Assembly (NCBI GenBank): GCA_947585425.1
Contig: CANPWZ010000002.1
Coordinates: 1 to 64,000 of the forward strand
DNA length: 64,000 nt
From: an uncultured Oscillospiraceae bacterium
Lineage (GTDB): Bacteria; Bacillota; Clostridia; Oscillospirales; Oscillospiraceae
Direction: 5' to 3'
Below, piece after piece: positions 40,907 to 50,318 of this stretch. Made by a program: the position numbers and the translations under genes. Under the pieces are notes generated by a model, which saw nothing but the letters and a program-made list of their open reading frames with translations, did not search any database and was not told where the DNA came from. Position 1 is the first letter of the stretch; every line of letters begins with the position of its first letter.

Positions 40907-42202
40907 ATGGATGAACTGAGAGAGCGGACCAACCCCGTGTTTAACACGGCCAGGGCGACGCTGCTGCAGCTGGCCCAGGCGGGTCACACCGGCGCCGCCA
41001 TGATGGCGGATAAGCTGGGTCTGGACCTGGCGGGCATGACCGCCACCGACGAGGGGAAAAAGGCCATGAGCCGGTCCAACGTGGCCGTTTTGGAGCTGCG
41101 CTATCGCTCCATGAACGCCTTTATCGAGGCCACCGGCGCGAAAACCGTGGTGGACCTGCCCTGCGGCTACACGCCCCGGGCGCTGGAGGACTTTATCGCC
41201 GATAAGCGCTACATCGCCTGCGACCTGCCGGCGGTAACGGACGAGATGGGCCCGCTGGTGGAGAAGATATTGGCCGAGCGGGGCCAGAAGCGGAACGTTG
41301 CCTACCACGGCGTAGACGCCACAAATTACGCCTCCCTCCGCTCGGCGCTGGAGGGGGTGGAGGGGCCGCTGTGCATCACCACCGAGGGACTTTTGATGTA
41401 CCTCACCAAGCCGGAGCTGGCCGCCCTGATGGACAACATCCGCCGCATTCTGGATGAGTTCGGCGGCGTGTGGATCACCCAGGACCCGGAGGTCGTGCGG
41501 GTGTACATAGCCATGACTTTGGTGGTCATGAGCAGCGACCCGGCCGCCGCCAAAGGGGCGGTGCAGGCCCTGGGCGGCACCGCCGACATGAATACGGTCT
41601 TCCAATCCAAGGAGGGGGACAAGGCCAAGTCCACTCTGCTTGCTACCAAAAATGCCTTTGGCGGCAGCGCGGCGAACGTCATGACCGTAAAGGGCACGCC
41701 CGAACAGCTGGCCGCGGCGAAGGATTTTCTCCGCGCCCACGGCCTGAAGGCGGAGCTTACGCCTGTGGCGCGGCAGATGCCAAAGCTTTCGAGCCTGGAT
41801 CCCGAACGGACGGAGCTGGCGCGTCAGGCTATGGAGCGGGTGAACCTCTGGACCATCACCCCGGATGGGGACGCGGTTCCCGTGGAAGGCGCGGACGGCG
41901 CTTTTGGCGTGGACACCGCTGTGGACGGCGGAGAACTCACCGTCACCCTGCGGGGCCGGGTGGATTCCCTCACCGCGCCGGATTTTCTGGCGGCCTTTGA
42001 GAAGGCGGCGGAGGGAAAGACCCTCACAGCCGCGCGGGTGGATATGTCGAGACTGGAATACATCTCCTCGGCGGGTCTGCGGGTACTGCTCATCATGACC
42101 AAGCGCGTTGGCGCGGGCCGCGTGACCGTCACCGAGGCCAACGAGCTTATCCGCTCCATCTTCGAGCAGACGGGATATGACGATATTCTGACGCTTCAGT
42201 GA
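40907..42202 (+). CDS. Fusion of LCM-type methyltransferase and STAS (anti-sigma antagonist) domain
   Basis: 431 residues. The first 300 form a class I methyltransferase like the leucine carboxyl methyltransferase/PPM family: SAM site VVDLPCGYTPRAL, conserved ITTEGLLMYLTKPEL. The last 100 are a STAS domain with VDMSRLEYISSAGLRVLLIM, whose serine is the usual phosphorylation site in SpoIIAA/RsbV proteins. This joins a small-molecule or protein methylase to a partner-switch signalling domain. Neither the methyl acceptor nor a cognate anti-sigma kinase is visible nearby. GGGAG lies before the ATG. Confidence 0.85.
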   Translation: MDELRERTNPVFNTARATLLQLAQAGHTGAAMMADKLGLDLAGMTATDEGKKAMSRSNVAVLELRYRSMNAFIEATGAKTVVDLPCGYTPRALEDFIADKRYIACDLPAVTDEMGPLVEKILAERGQKRNVAYHGVDATNYASLRSALEGVEGPLCITTEGLLMYLTKPELAALMDNIRRILDEFGGVWITQDPEVVRVYIAMTLVVMSSDPAAAKGAVQALGGTADMNTVFQSKEGDKAKSTLLATKNAFGGSAANVMTVKGTPEQLAAAKDFLRAHGLKAELTPVARQMPKLSSLDPERTELARQAMERVNLWTITPDGDAVPVEGADGAFGVDTAVDGGELTVTLRGRVDSLTAPDFLAAFEKAAEGKTLTAARVDMSRLEYISSAGLRVLLIMTKRVGAGRVTVTEANELIRSIFEQTGYDDILTLQ

Positions 42203-42227
42203 GCGCCGTTGGGAAAGGAGCATGGAT

Positions 42228-44645
42228 ATGAAAAAACGCTTTTTGGCGGTCCTGCTGTGCGTGTGCATGACCGCCGCCTGCCTGCCCGCCGTCTCCGCGG
42301 CGGAGACGGTCCGGGAAACCGATTTTTTTGAGGACCAGTACCACGCCGATGTGGACTACGGCGACATGGAGTACGAGGAGATGTACTTTGAGACCTTCGA
42401 GGCCGGCGCAGATGCCATCCGCGCCCTGCTGGGCGACGGGGCCAACGCCGCCCGGGTGGAGGAGCTGTTCACCGCGTTCACCGACGATTTCCAGAAGCTG
42501 TCCACCATGTATTACCTGATGTCCATCCGCTGCGCCCACGACGTGACCGACGAATACGCCGCCGGCGAGCTGGTCCGCCTGGACACGGTCTATACGGAGG
42601 CGTTCGACGCCCTGGCCTTTCTGGCCCGGGACGTGCTGGAGTCCCCCTGCGGCGCCTTTCTCCGGGCCCAGCTCAGCGAGAGCGAAATGGAGTATTATCG
42701 GAACTACGGCGGCGCTACCGAGGAGCAGAAGGAGCTGTCCGCCCGGGAGATCGCTCTGGAAAACCAGTACAATGTCATCAGCGACGGCTTCACCATCGAA
42801 TACGCCGGGGAACAGCTGGATCCCGGAGCCGCCATGGAGCTCCTTGACCTCGGCGAGATCACCCGCGATCAATATGTGGAATTTGTGAATCGGTACGACC
42901 TCGGTCTGGCTGACGCGGTGGGCGGCGTCTATCTGGAGCTGTTGGACGTCCGCAACCGGCTGGCCCGGACCTATGGCTATGACGATTATGTGGAGTATGC
43001 CTATGAGGCGCGCTATGGCCGCGACTACACGCCGGAGGAGATCCTGGACTACGAGCGGGCCGTGAAGAAAAACGTTCCCGCCCTGGAGTATCAGATGAAT
43101 ATGCTCTCCTACTATCTGCTCCCGGAGGAGATCGACTCCGCCGACTACACCGGCGATGGGGTCCTGGGTATGATCGAACCCTATATCGGCCGGATGTCCA
43201 GCGAGCTTGCCGAAACCTTCTCCTATATGCGGGATCACGGCCTCTACGATACGGAGGCCGGCGCGCACAAGAACGGCACCGGGTTCACCGCCATGCTGCC
43301 CAGCTACGGCGCGCCCTTCTTCTTCAATACCCCCATCGGGTCCCTGTACGACTTCACCACCACCGTCCACGAGTTCGGGCACTACAACCATTTCTACTGG
43401 CACCCCGCCGGCTGGAGCGACGGGGCCTCCAACTACGACTCCGGCGAGGTCCACTCCCAGGGCATGGAGCTGATGTTCTCCCACTGGTATCCGGAGATCT
43501 TCGGCGAGGAGGACGGCCAGTCCGTGCTGGACTACCTGGTATACAATCTGCTCCGCGCCATCAGGGAGGGCGCCATGTTCGACGAGTGGCAGCAGTACGC
43601 CTATACCACCGAGGGCGTGACGGTGGAGGAGCTGAACGCCAAGAGCCTCCAGCTGTGTATCGACTACGGCGTCATCCCGGAGGACAACGAGTACGCGGAT
43701 TCTTACAGCGCGATGTGGGCCACCATCCCCCACAACTTCACGTACCCCGTGTACTATATCAGCTACTCCACCTCCGCCGCCGGGGCCTTCGCCTTCTGGC
43801 TGGACGCTCAGCAGAGCGGGGACTACTACGCCGCGCTGGACAAGTATCTGAAGTTCGTGGCCCTGCCCGTCTCCACCGACTTCCAGGAGAGCTTTGAGCA
43901 GCTTGGCATGGAGAGCCCCGTGTCCCCGGAGTACATCGAGGAGCTGTGCGGCGCCATCTACGACGCCATGGACGTGGAGGCCCGCTATGCGGCCCTGTAC
44001 GCCAGTCTGGTTTTCAGCGATGTGGAGTATGACGCCTGGTACGCGGAGTATGTGGGCGGCGCCGCCATGTCCGGGCTGATGCGGGGGATCTCCGGGGACG
44101 AGTTTCTCCCCGAAGGCACCACCACCCGGGCCGAGGCCGTCACCACCCTGTGGCGGCTGGACGGCGGCGACGGCGGGGACTGCTCCTCCGCCTTCACCGA
44201 CATCCCGGCGGACGCCTGGTACACGGACGCCGTGGACTGGGCCGTCTCCACCGGCGCGGCCCAGGGCTACGGTAACGGGACCTTCGGTCCGAACGACCCC
44301 ATCACCCGTGAGCAGATGGCCGTGATGGTGTACAACACATACCGCCTGGAGGCCGGGAAAGAGGGACCCGCCGCCCTCGCCTTCATCGACGCCGGCCAGG
44401 TCTCCCCCTGGGCGGTGGAGGCCATGGAGTGGTGCGTGGCCAACGGCATCTTCCAGGGCGGCGACGGCGGCGCGCTGTCCTCCGGGGACACCCTCACCCG
44501 CGCGCAGCTGGCCGCGGTGCTGGATCGCCTCTGTGACGTCATCCTGGGCGGCGGCGCCGCCGCTTACAGTGTCGAACCGAAGCCCGCGGCCATCTCTTCG
44601 GAGCCTCTGGCCCTGCCTGTGGAGCCGCCCCTCGCCCTGAAATGA
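42228..44645 (+). CDS. Secreted M3-family-like metallopeptidase with SLH anchor
   Basis: 805 residues. The start at 42228 is set by AAAGGAG and by the signal peptide MKKRFLAVLLCVCMTAACLP; an ATG two codons earlier is also possible. Residues about 60-590 resemble oligoendopeptidase F (M3): zinc motif TTVHEFGHYNHFYW (HExxH) and the downstream glutamate region GEVHSQGMELM. About 610-780 hold three SLH repeats (AFTDIPADAWYTDAVDWAV pattern) that bind cell-wall polymer. M3 enzymes are mostly cytoplasmic, so this is a surface version that probably trims peptides outside the cell. Confidence 0.85.
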   Translation: MKKRFLAVLLCVCMTAACLPAVSAAETVRETDFFEDQYHADVDYGDMEYEEMYFETFEAGADAIRALLGDGANAARVEELFTAFTDDFQKLSTMYYLMSIRCAHDVTDEYAAGELVRLDTVYTEAFDALAFLARDVLESPCGAFLRAQLSESEMEYYRNYGGATEEQKELSAREIALENQYNVISDGFTIEYAGEQLDPGAAMELLDLGEITRDQYVEFVNRYDLGLADAVGGVYLELLDVRNRLARTYGYDDYVEYAYEARYGRDYTPEEILDYERAVKKNVPALEYQMNMLSYYLLPEEIDSADYTGDGVLGMIEPYIGRMSSELAETFSYMRDHGLYDTEAGAHKNGTGFTAMLPSYGAPFFFNTPIGSLYDFTTTVHEFGHYNHFYWHPAGWSDGASNYDSGEVHSQGMELMFSHWYPEIFGEEDGQSVLDYLVYNLLRAIREGAMFDEWQQYAYTTEGVTVEELNAKSLQLCIDYGVIPEDNEYADSYSAMWATIPHNFTYPVYYISYSTSAAGAFAFWLDAQQSGDYYAALDKYLKFVALPVSTDFQESFEQLGMESPVSPEYIEELCGAIYDAMDVEARYAALYASLVFSDVEYDAWYAEYVGGAAMSGLMRGISGDEFLPEGTTTRAEAVTTLWRLDGGDGGDCSSAFTDIPADAWYTDAVDWAVSTGAAQGYGNGTFGPNDPITREQMAVMVYNTYRLEAGKEGPAALAFIDAGQVSPWAVEAMEWCVANGIFQGGDGGALSSGDTLTRAQLAAVLDRLCDVILGGGAAAYSVEPKPAAISSEPLALPVEPPLALK

Positions 44646-44693
44646 CCGCACCCGCGGCACAAACACAGCCCGCCGAAGGCCGGGCGCACATAG

Positions 44694-44726
44694 AAAGAGC
44701 CCATCTCGCGGGAGATGGGCTCTTTT
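44694..44726 (+). terminator. Terminator after the peptidase gene
   Basis: AAAGAGCCCATCTC and GGAGATGGGCTCTTTT form a 14-bp stem with a three-base loop. Confidence 0.85.
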
Positions 44727-44795
44727 GTCCGTGTGGAGGCGGTCCGCGCGCCCTCCGAAGCGCGTATTCAACACGAAATGGCCCCCAGACAACAT

Positions 44796-44824
44796 TTGTC
44801 TATTCTGGGTTTTAGTGATATATT
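44796..44824 (+). promoter_or_regulatory. Promoter of the SLH beta-helix gene
   Basis: TTGTCT at 44796-44801 and TATATT at 44819-44824, spacer 17 bp, in AT-rich DNA. Confidence 0.65.
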
Positions 44825-44890
44825 TTAATTTGGCAGATTTCTTCTGGAAACTTGCCAGACCGCGCAATAACCGACTGAGGAGGGAACCAA

Positions 44891-47761
44891 ATGAAGAAAC
44901 GGATCTTGGTCATGCTGATGGCTGTCGTCCTGCTCCTGGCGGCGGCCCCCGCCGTCCTCGCGGCGGACGCCGCGGCGGTGCCGGTGGGCAGCGAGGAGGC
45001 CCTGGCCGCCGCCGTGAAGAGCGGCGCGCCGGCGGTGAAGCTCACCGCCGACATCGGCCTCCATGAGCCGCTCCTGCTGAGCAAGAGCATCGACATGGAC
45101 CTGGGCGGCCACACCATCACCGCCTACTATAATGAGTTTTCCAAGGCCTATGACCTGGGCGACGACACCGCCGCAGACGACGTGTACATCGGCATCGCCG
45201 AGGGCTCGGAGGGTATGGTGGCGGCCTCCATCCACGACGGCGCCGTGGTGGGCAATTTTGACGCCCGGCCCGAGGTCAAGGAGGGTCTCTACGCGTACGA
45301 TACCATGTGCGTGCTGAGCCTGTATAGCGGCACGGCGCACCTCAAAAACCTCAAGGTGGACTCGCCCATCGGCACTATGTACATGGCCAGGGGCTCTGTG
45401 GAGGGCTGTGAGCTCGCCGTCACGGTGGAGATCACCGGAAAGGTCACCTCGGTCACGGACACGGTGATGACCTTCGAAAAGAACGACTACAGCATCACGG
45501 TCAGCGGCTCTGTTGACAAGATCGCCGACGTGAAGATGGGGAAAGGTACGATCTTTGTATATGGAACCGTCGGGGAGCTCACCGGCACCGATACCATGGG
45601 GATCTATGCCTATAACGGCGCCAAGATCGACCTCATCGACGACTGCGATCTGTGCCATATCTACGCGGCCGGATACAGCAGGGCGCCTGAGGATAGTAAG
45701 CCTACCCTTGAAGCGGTGGGCATGACCGGGGACGCGCACATCGGGACCATCCAGGACTCCCGGTTCGTCCCTGAGGCGGAGGAGGAGTTTGGTCCCATTC
45801 CCGCGATCTACCTCGTGTATGGCGCCTCCGTCGACCAGATGAAAGGCGTGACCATCAACGCCACCGGCGACGCGCTCGGCAGCGCCATCAAACTGGACGC
45901 GGCCTCCATCGGCGGCCTCCAGAACACCACCATCAACGGCTGTGTGGACATGGAGGGCGGCGGTGAGATCGGCGACATGGACCACGTGACCGTCACCGGG
46001 CTCGTCACCATGAGCGGCGATGACATGGACGATGAGACCGGCGAGATCCTGAAATCTGTCCGCAACTCCTTCGGCGACATCACCGACTGTACCTTTAATG
46101 GCTATGTCCTCTTCACCAACGCCGATGTGGGCAAGATCACCGGCAGCAAGTTCAACGATAGCCTGTCCGCCGTCTCCTCCACCATGGGCGACATCGTCAA
46201 GTGCCAGTTCACCGCCGGCGCGACGCCGTTCGCCTTCGGCATCAGCGCCACCGGCGACAGCACCCTGGGCACCATTCAGGACTGCACGGTGACCCTCACC
46301 GGCGCGGATTACGGCTACGGTATCGAACTCTACGGCGGCAGTTGCGACGGCATCGTGGATACCAAAGTCACGGTCTCCGGCGCCGACGCCACCGGCATCT
46401 TCCTGACCGACGACGGCCTCATCGACAACATCGAGGGCTGCACCGTCACCGTCTCCGGCGACTTCCACGAGAGCGGCGTGTACGGCATCCGGGTGACCGG
46501 CAGCGACGTATTCACCTTCGACGGCTGCACCGTCACCGTGGACGCCAGGGACGAGAGCGGTGAGGACACCCTCTCCGCGGGCGTCTGCATCTCTGACTCC
46601 ATCCTTGGCTCCATGTCCAATACCACCGTCAGCGGCTCCACGCTGATCGAGGACAGCGTCTCGGGCGACATCCGCGGCAGCCACTTTGATACGCTGGAGA
46701 TCGACAACACCGTGGTGGATGGCTCCATCGCCCAAAACACTGTGGACGAGGACCTCATCGTCGATCCCGGCAGCGAGGTGGCCTCCATTCGGAGCAACGA
46801 GATCGCGTTCATGCTCTATGTGTGCGGCAGCGACGAGGCGCCCACCAGCGTGGAAAAGATCGTCGGCAACAAAGCCGCCCTTCTGTGGATCGAAGCGGAT
46901 TACGAACCCGATGGCGCCGTTGTCAGCGAGATCAGCGGCAACACCTTCATCTACTCCGAGGATGACTGGTTCGCGTTCTCCAACAGCGGAACCGTCGGCC
47001 TGATGGAGGACAACGTCCTCAAGGGCGCTTTCCCATGGGACGATGACGGTGAGGTCGAGGTCTTCGACGGCCTGAATATGGGCGTCATCAAGGTCCTGCG
47101 GGCCGACGGCGAGCTGGTCGGGGACGAGAGCGGCCTCTACTCCACCTTCCAGGACGAGGGGTTCACCATCCTCAACTATCTCGGTACCATTGAAAAAGTA
47201 GAGAAGCCCACCTCCCCCAAGACCTTCCCCGATGTGCCCGCCGACGCCTGGTATGCCGACGCGGTCTCCTTCGTCTCTGAGAGCGGCCTCATGGAGGGCA
47301 GCGGCGGGCTCTTCCTGCCCGACGCCGCCGCCAACCGCGCCGAGGTCGCCACGGTGATGTATCGGTTCTACAGATCCGAGCTGCCCACCGGCGGCTCCGG
47401 CTTCACCGACGTGCCCGCCGGCGCGTGGTACGCCCCCTATGTGACCTGGGCCGCCCAGTGCCAGATCATGCAGGGCAGCGGAGACGGCGCCTTCCGTCCC
47501 ATGGGGACCATCACCCGGGCGGAGCTGGCCATGGTGATGTGGAACGCCGCCGACCAGCCCGTGGCGGACGAGTCCATCCTGGACCAGTATCCCGACGGGG
47601 CCTCTGTCCCCGGCTGGGCGAAGACGGCCATGTCCTGGGCCGTGAACGCGGGCGTGATCCAGGGCGATGACAGCGGCGCCCTGGCCCCCGCCGGCAGCGT
47701 CCAGCGCTGCCAGATCGCCGTCATGCTCCAGCGCTTTGTGGAGGCCGGCTACGTCGATTGA
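44891..47761 (+). CDS. SLH-anchored surface protein with parallel beta-helix body
   Basis: 956 residues. Signal peptide MKKRILVMLMAVVLLLAAAP cleaved near VLAA. Residues about 40-770 are made of short repeating strands (MGDIVKCQFTAG; LGTIQDCTVTLTG; IDNIEGCTVTVSG), the pattern of right-handed beta-helix proteins related to polysaccharide lyases or adhesins. No lyase active site is evident. About 775-950 hold three SLH repeats (FPDVPADAWYADAVSFVSES; FTDVPAGAWYAPYVTWAAQ). It probably lies on the cell surface as an adhesin or passive layer protein. Own promoter and terminator. Confidence 0.8.
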   Translation: MKKRILVMLMAVVLLLAAAPAVLAADAAAVPVGSEEALAAAVKSGAPAVKLTADIGLHEPLLLSKSIDMDLGGHTITAYYNEFSKAYDLGDDTAADDVYIGIAEGSEGMVAASIHDGAVVGNFDARPEVKEGLYAYDTMCVLSLYSGTAHLKNLKVDSPIGTMYMARGSVEGCELAVTVEITGKVTSVTDTVMTFEKNDYSITVSGSVDKIADVKMGKGTIFVYGTVGELTGTDTMGIYAYNGAKIDLIDDCDLCHIYAAGYSRAPEDSKPTLEAVGMTGDAHIGTIQDSRFVPEAEEEFGPIPAIYLVYGASVDQMKGVTINATGDALGSAIKLDAASIGGLQNTTINGCVDMEGGGEIGDMDHVTVTGLVTMSGDDMDDETGEILKSVRNSFGDITDCTFNGYVLFTNADVGKITGSKFNDSLSAVSSTMGDIVKCQFTAGATPFAFGISATGDSTLGTIQDCTVTLTGADYGYGIELYGGSCDGIVDTKVTVSGADATGIFLTDDGLIDNIEGCTVTVSGDFHESGVYGIRVTGSDVFTFDGCTVTVDARDESGEDTLSAGVCISDSILGSMSNTTVSGSTLIEDSVSGDIRGSHFDTLEIDNTVVDGSIAQNTVDEDLIVDPGSEVASIRSNEIAFMLYVCGSDEAPTSVEKIVGNKAALLWIEADYEPDGAVVSEISGNTFIYSEDDWFAFSNSGTVGLMEDNVLKGAFPWDDDGEVEVFDGLNMGVIKVLRADGELVGDESGLYSTFQDEGFTILNYLGTIEKVEKPTSPKTFPDVPADAWYADAVSFVSESGLMEGSGGLFLPDAAANRAEVATVMYRFYRSELPTGGSGFTDVPAGAWYAPYVTWAAQCQIMQGSGDGAFRPMGTITRAELAMVMWNAADQPVADESILDQYPDGASVPGWAKTAMSWAVNAGVIQGDDSGALAPAGSVQRCQIAVMLQRFVEAGYVD

Positions 47762-47793
47762 GCGGCGGCCCGGCAACGGAACAGACTGATCGC

Positions 47794-47832
47794 AAAGCCA
47801 TCCCCCGGCTCACAGCCGGGGGATGGCTTTTT
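47794..47832 (+). terminator. Terminator after the SLH beta-helix gene
   Basis: AAAGCCATCCCCCGGC and GCCGGGGGATGGCTTTTT pair around a TCACA loop. Confidence 0.9.
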
Positions 47833-47906
47833 CAGGCCCGCCGCAGGGAAAGACTGGAACTTTAACGATGGAAATTGTTGATTTGCACAAAAAATGAAAA
47901 TAATTG

Positions 47907-47935
47907 TTGCAATTTTATGAGAAATATATTAAACT
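47907..47935 (+). promoter_or_regulatory. Candidate promoter of the aldolase-PFK-TIM-LarA operon
   Basis: TTGCAA at 47907-47912 and TAAACT at 47930-47935, spacer 17 bp, in a very AT-rich stretch. Overlapping alternatives (TTGTTG with TATATT) exist, so the exact start is unsure. Confidence 0.4.
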
Positions 47936-47988
47936 CTTTGTATAGGATTGGAAACAACTCTGAAACAAAAAGGAAAAGGTGAGAGACG

Positions 47989-49146
47989 ATGCCGCTGGTC
48001 CCGATGAAAGCGATCTTAGACGCCACCGAGAAATACAACTACGCCCAGGGCGCGTTCAACGTCAACGCCGTGTGCCAGGCCAAGGCGGTCATCGAGGTCC
48101 ACGAGATGTTCCGCTCCGCCGCCATCCTCCAGGGGGCGGATCTGGCCAACGCCTTTATGGGCGGCCGCACCGACTTTGCCAACGGCACCCTGGAGGACAA
48201 GAAGAAGGGCGCCCAGAACATCGCCAACGCGGTGAAAAAGTACGCCGAGCACAGCCCCATCCCGGTGGCCCTGCACCTGGACCACGGCAAGACCTTCGAC
48301 GCCTGCGCCGCCGCCATCGCCGGGGGATACACCTCCGTGATGATCGACGGGTCGTCCCTCCCCTTTGAGGAGAATGTGGCGCTCACCCGCGAGGTGGTGA
48401 AATACGCCCATGAGCGGGGGGTCACCGTGGAGGGCGAGCTGGGGGTGCTGGCAGGGGTGGAGGACCACGTGTTCGCCGCCAATTCCACCTATACCAACCC
48501 CATGGACGCGGTCAAGTTCTTCCGGCAGACCGGGGTGGACGCCCTGGCTATCAGCTACGGCACCAAGCACGGGGCCAACAAGGGCAGGGACACCGTCATC
48601 CGCAAGGAGATCGCCATCGCGACCAAGGAGTGCATGATGCACGAGGGCATCGAGGGCACCCTGGTGAGCCACGGCTCCTCCACCGTGCCCCAGTACATCG
48701 TCTCAGAGATCAACGCCCTGGGCGGCGACATCCACGACGCCTACGGCATCAAGAAGGAGCAGCTGAAAGAGGTCTCCAAGCTGGGCATCCGCAAGATCAA
48801 CGTGGACACCGACATCCGCCTGGCCGTCACCCGGAACCTGCGGGAGCTGTTCCACAACGAGCCCGCCCTGCGGGAGAGCCCCTCCATCGGCCCCATCTAT
48901 CAGCTGCTGGCGGCGAATCCCTCCGCCTTCGATCCCCGGGTGTTCTTCCCGCCCATCATGGACACCGTCATGTACGGCGATGTGCCCGACGGGGATGTGG
49001 CACGCATCGTGGACTGCATCGAGCGGGGCGTGAAGGAGGTCGTGGGCACCCTGATCGTGGAGTTCGACTCGGTGGGCAAGGCCCCGCTGATCGAGCCGGT
49101 GTCCCTGGACGAGATGGCGGAGCGCTACCGCCAAAAGGGGATTTGA
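47989..49146 (+). CDS. Class II ketose-bisphosphate aldolase
   Basis: 385 residues, longer than the usual 280-310 because of a C-terminal extension. Zinc-binding ALHLDHGKTFD and the TIM-barrel segments MIDGSSLPFEENVALTREVV and DALAISYGTKHGANKG identify the Fba/GatY family, which splits ketose-1,6-bisphosphates (or a related phosphosugar) into DHAP and an aldehyde. It opens a compact operon with a phosphofructokinase, a TIM-like protein and a LarA-like protein, so it may serve a dedicated sugar-acid or sulfosugar route rather than central glycolysis. Start after AAAGGTGAG. Confidence 0.88.
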   Translation: MPLVPMKAILDATEKYNYAQGAFNVNAVCQAKAVIEVHEMFRSAAILQGADLANAFMGGRTDFANGTLEDKKKGAQNIANAVKKYAEHSPIPVALHLDHGKTFDACAAAIAGGYTSVMIDGSSLPFEENVALTREVVKYAHERGVTVEGELGVLAGVEDHVFAANSTYTNPMDAVKFFRQTGVDALAISYGTKHGANKGRDTVIRKEIAIATKECMMHEGIEGTLVSHGSSTVPQYIVSEINALGGDIHDAYGIKKEQLKEVSKLGIRKINVDTDIRLAVTRNLRELFHNEPALRESPSIGPIYQLLAANPSAFDPRVFFPPIMDTVMYGDVPDGDVARIVDCIERGVKEVVGTLIVEFDSVGKAPLIEPVSLDEMAERYRQKGI

Positions 49147-49147
49147 C

Positions 49148-50311
49148 ATGGGCAAAAACATCCTCATCGCCCACGGCGGCGGCCCCACGGCGGTCATCAA
49201 CTGCTCCCTCCAGGGGGCGGTGGAGGCCGCCCGCAAGTCCGGCCAGGCGGGTAAGATCTACGCCGCCCGGTTCGGCGCGGAGGGCATTTTGAAAGGGGAT
49301 CTCATCGACCTGACCGACGTGCCCGCCTCCACCATCGCAAAGCTGCGGGACACCCCCGCCTCCGCCATCGGCTCCTGCCGGCGGAAGCTGAGGGAGGCGG
49401 ACTACCCCACCGTGCTGGACACCTTAAAGAGATTCGGCATCGACTGCTTTTTCTACAACGGCGGCAACGACTCCATGGACACCTGTTATAAGGTGAACGA
49501 GCTGGCCCGCCGGGGGGGGCTGGACCTGCGGGTCATCGGCATCCCCAAGACCATGGACAACGATCTGGAGGTCACCGACCACTGCCCCGGCTTCGGCTCC
49601 GCCGCCCGGTACGCGGGTCTCAGCGCCGCCGAGCTGGCCCTGGACGCCTCCGCGCTCCCCATCCATGTGGTGGTGCTGGAGCTCATGGGCCGCAACGCCG
49701 GGTGGGTCACCGCCGCCGCCGCCCTGGCCGCCCGCCTCACCGACTGCGAGACGCTGACCTATCTGCCCGAGATCCCGGTGGACGAGGACAAAATGCTGGC
49801 GGACATCGAGGCGGCCTACGCCAGGGGGAAGGGCCTGCTGGTCACCGTGTCCGAGGGCATCCGGGGGCTGGACGGCAAGCCCATCGCCGACACCGGCATC
49901 GTGGACGGCTTCGGCCACACGGTGCCCGGCGGGACGGCCCAGCACATCTCCGACGCCGTCATCCGAAGGCTGGGCATCAAGTCCCGGGCGGAGAAGCCCG
50001 GACTGCTGGGCCGGGCCAGCATCCCCTACGTGTCCCCGGTGGACCGGCGGGAGGCCTACGCCGTGGGCGAATATGCCGTGAACGCGGCCCTGGCCGGGGA
50101 GAGCGGCTCCATGGTGGCCATCCGGGCGGAGCGGAGGCCGGAATACCGCTCCGAATTGTTCCTCACCCCGCTGGCCGGCGTGGCCAACGCGGAGAAGAAG
50201 TTTCCCCTGGAGTGGATCGTGGACGGCGATCGGATCGCCGACGCGTTTTTCGACTACGCCCTGCCCCTCATGGGCGGGGATCTGCCCCAGTACGCCCTGC
50301 TAAGAAAGTGA
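49148..50311 (+). CDS. PPi-dependent-type 6-phosphofructokinase
   Basis: 387 residues of the PfkA superfamily. N-terminal HGGGPTAVINCSLQG forms the phosphate-binding loop. NGGNDSMDT near residue 105 has the aspartate that marks pyrophosphate users in place of the ATP-type GGDGS, and PKTMDND near 134 has the matching lysine and catalytic aspartate. ELMGRNAGW follows. It phosphorylates fructose-6-phosphate or a similar phosphosugar, giving the bisphosphate for the aldolase. One nt separates it from the aldolase stop. Confidence 0.88.
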   Translation: MGKNILIAHGGGPTAVINCSLQGAVEAARKSGQAGKIYAARFGAEGILKGDLIDLTDVPASTIAKLRDTPASAIGSCRRKLREADYPTVLDTLKRFGIDCFFYNGGNDSMDTCYKVNELARRGGLDLRVIGIPKTMDNDLEVTDHCPGFGSAARYAGLSAAELALDASALPIHVVVLELMGRNAGWVTAAAALAARLTDCETLTYLPEIPVDEDKMLADIEAAYARGKGLLVTVSEGIRGLDGKPIADTGIVDGFGHTVPGGTAQHISDAVIRRLGIKSRAEKPGLLGRASIPYVSPVDRREAYAVGEYAVNAALAGESGSMVAIRAERRPEYRSELFLTPLAGVANAEKKFPLEWIVDGDRIADAFFDYALPLMGGDLPQYALLRK

Positions 50312-50318
50312 GGCCGGC

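Noticed and set aside
44825-47776. A 983-codon frame antisense to the SLH beta-helix gene
   Set aside because: Same shadow character. It also runs over the promoter and ribosome site of the real gene.
48016-48672. Antisense frames in the aldolase and PFK genes
   Set aside because: Shadows with Gly/Val/His-rich composition and no start signals; the plus-strand products have complete active sites.
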